From contig CM041465.1 of assembly GCA_023213395.1 (NCBI GenBank), positions 86,125,741-86,189,740 on the forward strand: a stretch of 64,000 bases of DNA, in the 5' to 3' direction. Made by a program: the position numbers and the translations under genes. Below the pieces are notes generated by a model. That model was not told where the DNA came from. It worked only from the letters and a program-made list of their open reading frames with translations, and did no database searches. Origin of the DNA: Cycas panzhihuaensis. Taxonomy: Eukaryota; Cycadophyta. Positions 61,163-64,000 of the stretch are shown one piece after another. The number at the start of each line of letters is the position of its first letter. Within the stretch, counting starts at the first letter, position 1.

Positions 61163-62288
61163 ATGGATGAAGTATTGTATAAGAGATCCTTTGACGGGAT
61201 CCTCCTCCATTACATCACTCCCGATGAAGTAGACCAGATACTTCATGAATGCCACCATGGCATTTGCGGGGGCCACTTTGGGGGCCAATCCATGGCCCAA
61301 AGGATCCTTCGTATGGGCTACTATTGGTCATCCCTCTTCAAGGATGCCCATGCCTATGCCTTGAGATGTCGGCAATGCCAAGAGCATGCCAACATCTCCT
61401 ACATGCCTTCCAAGGCTCTTCATCCCATCATATCACCATAGCCCTTCTCCCAATGGGGTTTAGACCTCATCAAGACCATATCACTGCCCTCTTCATCGTA
61501 GCACAAGCTCATCTTGACTACCTCAAAATGGGCAGAAGCTATTCCTTTGATTACTACCCCTGATAAGATAATAGCCACTTTCGTCTACCAATATATCATT
61601 GAAGCTTTAGAATTCTGGATGTCTTGATTACAGACAACAGAACCCCTTTTTGTAACAAGGAGGTGGACGAACTTGGTGAGAAATTCAAGATCTCTCACAA
61701 AACCTCTTCTCCTTATTACCCCTAGGCAAATGGTCATGTTGAATCATTCAACAAAATTCTTATCAATATCCTAAAGAAAATTGTTACTCAATCTCAGAGA
61801 GATTGGCACCTCTAGCTCCCTTTTGCCTTATGGGCTTATCGTACCTCTATCCATGTAGCTATGTGAATGACTCTGTTCTCCCTAGTTTATGGATCGAGGT
61901 GGTACTCCCATTGGAATTCAAGATCCCCTCTCTACAAGTTTCTCTTCGAGGTCTTATCGATGAGGAGTCTATTCGTCAGGCTCACCTCTTAGACCTCGAA
62001 ACCTTGGATGAGAGGTGTTTAACTGCTTACCAAGCTAACCTCGTGTCTAAAGCACGCTCGCAAAGGACTTACGATAATCACCTTCGTTCTCACCCTTTAT
62101 ATCCTAGGGACCATGTCCTGAAGCTGAAATATCTTCATGACTGCTTAACTAAATTCAGACCCAAATGGATCGGTCCCTTTACTGTTCTCGAGAGTCTCAA
62201 TAATGACGCTTATAGGATCACCACCCTAGAGGGCCTTGAATTTGAGAAAGCCATTAATGGGAAATTCCTCAAAATATTCTATACATGA
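61163..62288 (+). pseudogene. Integrase of gypsy element 2
   Basis: Zinc domain at 61163-61441 with an H-H-C-C arrangement (HECHHGICGGHFGG, then CRQCQEH). Core: a frameshift falls at the first catalytic Asp region (HLDYL in one frame, SKWAEAIPL in another, about 61510-61545). The second Asp is in ITDNRTPF (GAC at 61633) and the Glu in GHVESFNKIL (GAA at 61741). The C-terminal part (61803-62288) ends in FRPKWIGPFTVLESLNNDAY and a normal stop. It would insert element DNA into the genome; inactive here because of stops and frameshifts. Confidence 0.85.
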
Positions 62289-63104
62289 TTTCTTCATTGT
62301 CTTTTCCACGCTCCGAAATGAGCCTAAACTACCATCCTAAGCTTGTTCCCATTCCTCCTAGCCATAAGCGGGATGGCAACTTAGGGTGGCTCTCTCATTA
62401 CTTTTAGGCTCCTCCCGTGGAACCCCTATTCCCATTCCCCTGGGAACCTTGTCCTTCTATTTGGGCATCTCCTCCCCCAATTAGGATGATGTGTTGGAGT
62501 CTCGCCACTCCCTTTTGATTGGCATTTTCTTTACATATCCCTCTATGCTCCCATGTGGACATCTGTGATGTCCTGTGTCTTGGCCTCATATGTACTTATC
62601 ATCATTGCTCATGGTGATCGTATGTGCCTCTATTAGGAATATGGCCCTGTATGAAAGGAAACATGTATAATATGAACGCCATCCCCCCAAAAGAGGGGTT
62701 TTTCTGCCTAAAATTTCTTAAATTTTTGCTCGAGTGAGCCACTCTCACTCTCACTTGGACCAGGGCTACCTAATGCACCGATCCTGTCTCTCTCTTGGTC
62801 CAGTTTGAACTCCGGGAGATCATCTCTGGCCTTTAATAGGCCCAAAACTACACTAAAAAATATTAAAAAGCAACAAATTTTAATTGACAAGATGGGTTTG
62901 GGTTTCGATGATCCACTCACTGGATCTGGTCGTGCCGTCGCCATCTCATTGCCCTCATCTCAATGACTGTCTCCCAGTTTTGATCCAATGGTCAGATCTC
63001 CCTCCACATGCCTCTGAAGTTGGGGGCACTCCGTTGCGTAAGGGAAGGGCTCTAAATTCATTCGTGAGCCCGTGAAAATGAATCCTATTTTCATCGATTT
63101 TCCT
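62289..63104 (+). other. Spacer between integrase and the 3' RNase H region
   Basis: About 800 bp without a convincing plus-strand ORF. A minus-strand frame (62708-62944, 78 codons) has no recognised domain. Some Tat-type elements have antisense ORFs in this interval, so it is noted but not called a gene. Confidence 0.4.
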
Positions 63105-63112
63105 TATATAAG
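63105..63112 (+). promoter_or_regulatory. TATA-like box upstream of the 3' ORF
   Basis: TATATAAG followed by TAGGGGCCC, about 150 bp before the ATG at 63259. It is the best TATA match in the 3' part of element 2. Function is inferred only. Confidence 0.35.
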
Positions 63113-63258
63113 TAGGGGCCCTGACATGCACTTTCTCTATTTTTGCTTTTAAGATAGCCTTTGAGATCATCTCTAATCTCCAATCACTATTGCCTTATGG
63201 CCTTGTTCCTTATTACACTTCCATAGCCTCCATTTTACTCATTCCTCTAGGTGAATTT

Positions 63259-64000
63259 ATGGCACCTCGCCGATGCATTTTTGCTAGAGTCCTTTCGTCT
63301 CATTTTGCATGTCACTCCCATGCATGCCCGAGTTTATACTCGTTTGGCTCATTTCGTCATCCTAGATTCATTTTTGTAGTTCGTTCATGCCCCTAGGGTC
63401 TCCAAAAGGAGAACTCCCTTTGTTCGGGACCTCTCTTTGCTTTCTTAAGAAACCTTTGGCATCCTAGAGTGGCCTTCTTACCGCCCACTCTCTGCCAGTG
63501 GTCAGATAGTCTACTCCTATCCTCAGGTAACCTCATTAATGGGTCCTCCTACCCTTCACAGCCACTATTACTAGCCATACGAGCCTCTTTTTTTCTTTTA
63601 CTTCGACTCTATTGCACATTTTCTCTATCGAGACACTTTCTTTTCTTGACCATGGCTCTCTTCATTTTTACCGATGGCAGAAGGCGCAGTAACCCCGGTC
63701 CCTCCATCGTGGCATGGATTCTTCACGACCCTTCCAGATATGATTTCCTACATTCTAGAATCTTCCTCCTTGAGGCCACCAATAACGAAGCTGAGTACAT
63801 GATCGTTATTGAAGCTCTCACTGATGCACTCTGTTTTCACCTCGGATCTATTGTTCTCCTTTGCGATTCCCAGGTTGTGGTGTCCCATCTCACCCAGGTT
63901 TATCGGGTGTGATGCCCACGCATGAGAGTCCTCGCTTCAACCGTTAGGTCCCTATTGGCTTATTTTTAGTCTGTCGACATCTGACAAATCCCTTGAGCCC
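63259..64000 (+). pseudogene. 3' ORF of gypsy element 2 with archaeal-type RNase H (second RNase H), partial
   Basis: The region opens at the ATG at 63259 with a basic N-terminal stretch; a frame change follows. The RNase H block is in the 63469-63912 ORF: LFIFTDGRRRSNPGPSIVAW (Asp codon at 63673), EATNNEAEYMIVIEALTDAL (Glu at 63793) and VLLCDSQVVVSHLTQVYRV (Asp at 63865). The D-E-D order and the TNNEAEY and DSQ motifs identify the archaeal-type family. It stops at 63912 and the last catalytic Asp lies beyond that stop or beyond the window. It would digest RNA in the hybrid, duplicating the pol RNase H. Confidence 0.8.

Larger units (their letters stand above)
53045..64000 (+). mobile_element. 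Ty3/gypsy element 2 (Tat-like) with dual RNase H, 3' end outside window
   Basis: 5' LTR (LTR2), PBS, gag, protease, linker, RT, RNase H, integrase, then a separate downstream region with an archaeal-type RNase H. The protease-RT-RNase H-integrase order defines Ty3/gypsy, and a second RNase H is a known trait of the Tat lineage. More than 10.9 kb lies in the window and the 3' LTR is not reached. Stops and frameshifts occur in every gene. Confidence 0.85.

Noticed and set aside
62708-62944. 78-codon antisense ORF between integrase and the second RNase H
   Set aside because: Suggestive because antisense ORFs occur in some Tat elements, but no recognisable domain or start context.

Overview
This window looks like nuclear DNA from a plant with a large, repeat-filled genome. 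The evidence is L1 LINEs carrying an RNase H domain, Copia elements with TGGTATCAGAGC-type primer-binding sites, Tat-like Ty3/gypsy elements, long (AT)n tracts and AT-rich spacers. I cannot assign a species. I see no intact host protein gene, tRNA, rRNA or CRISPR array. Nearly every coding signal belongs to a decayed retrotransposon, and many of the stops fit C-to-T (or G-to-A) transitions.

Layout. 1-2130: a palindromic foldback element cut by the window edge, a SINE-like insert, imperfect direct repeats and a 166-bp (AT)n tract. 2131-9510: a plus-strand L1 LINE (LINE1) split by a 3.1-kb non-autonomous Copia element (2941-6065, minus strand, TSD ACTTC). 10100-10640: a GC-richer island, the best candidate for host-gene promoter or 5' exon sequence. 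11095-31935: a long segmental repeat. Copy A (11095-15570) and copy B (17357-21967, continued at 29723-31935) are diverged duplicates ending in a tandem array. A 3'-truncated LINE fragment (15571-17352) lies between them. A full-length LINE of the same family (LINE3, 21968-29706, minus, 16-bp TSD) splits copy B. LINE3 itself carries a short poly(A) insert.

31936-37662: AT-rich DNA with a second (TA)n tract, a lone Copia LTR plus PBS, a gag-like relic, and a pair of Copia LTRs in inverted orientation with their primer-binding sites facing each other. 37663-46236: an RNase H-bearing L1 (LINE-X, minus) split by a nearly full-length relative (LINE-Y, 38595-44943) with a perfect 16-bp TSD.

46237-64000: a chain of Ty3/gypsy elements on the plus strand: polypurine tract, LTR1, internal region 1 (gag, protease, and pol cut at the start of RT), LTR2, internal region 2 (gag, protease, RT, RNase H, integrase) and then a separate downstream ORF with a second, archaeal-type RNase H, running off the window.

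How the parts work together: the gypsy genes would supply particle, processing, reverse transcription and integration functions for an LTR element; the L1 ORF1/ORF2 pairs would supply RNA binding plus nicking and target-primed reverse transcription. The most interesting point is gypsy element 2, whose second RNase H lies about 1.4 kb downstream of integrase behind its own TATA-like sequence. Next are the face-to-face Copia LTRs and the LTR-internal-LTR-internal chain. All boundaries were read by eye; none was checked by alignment or database search.
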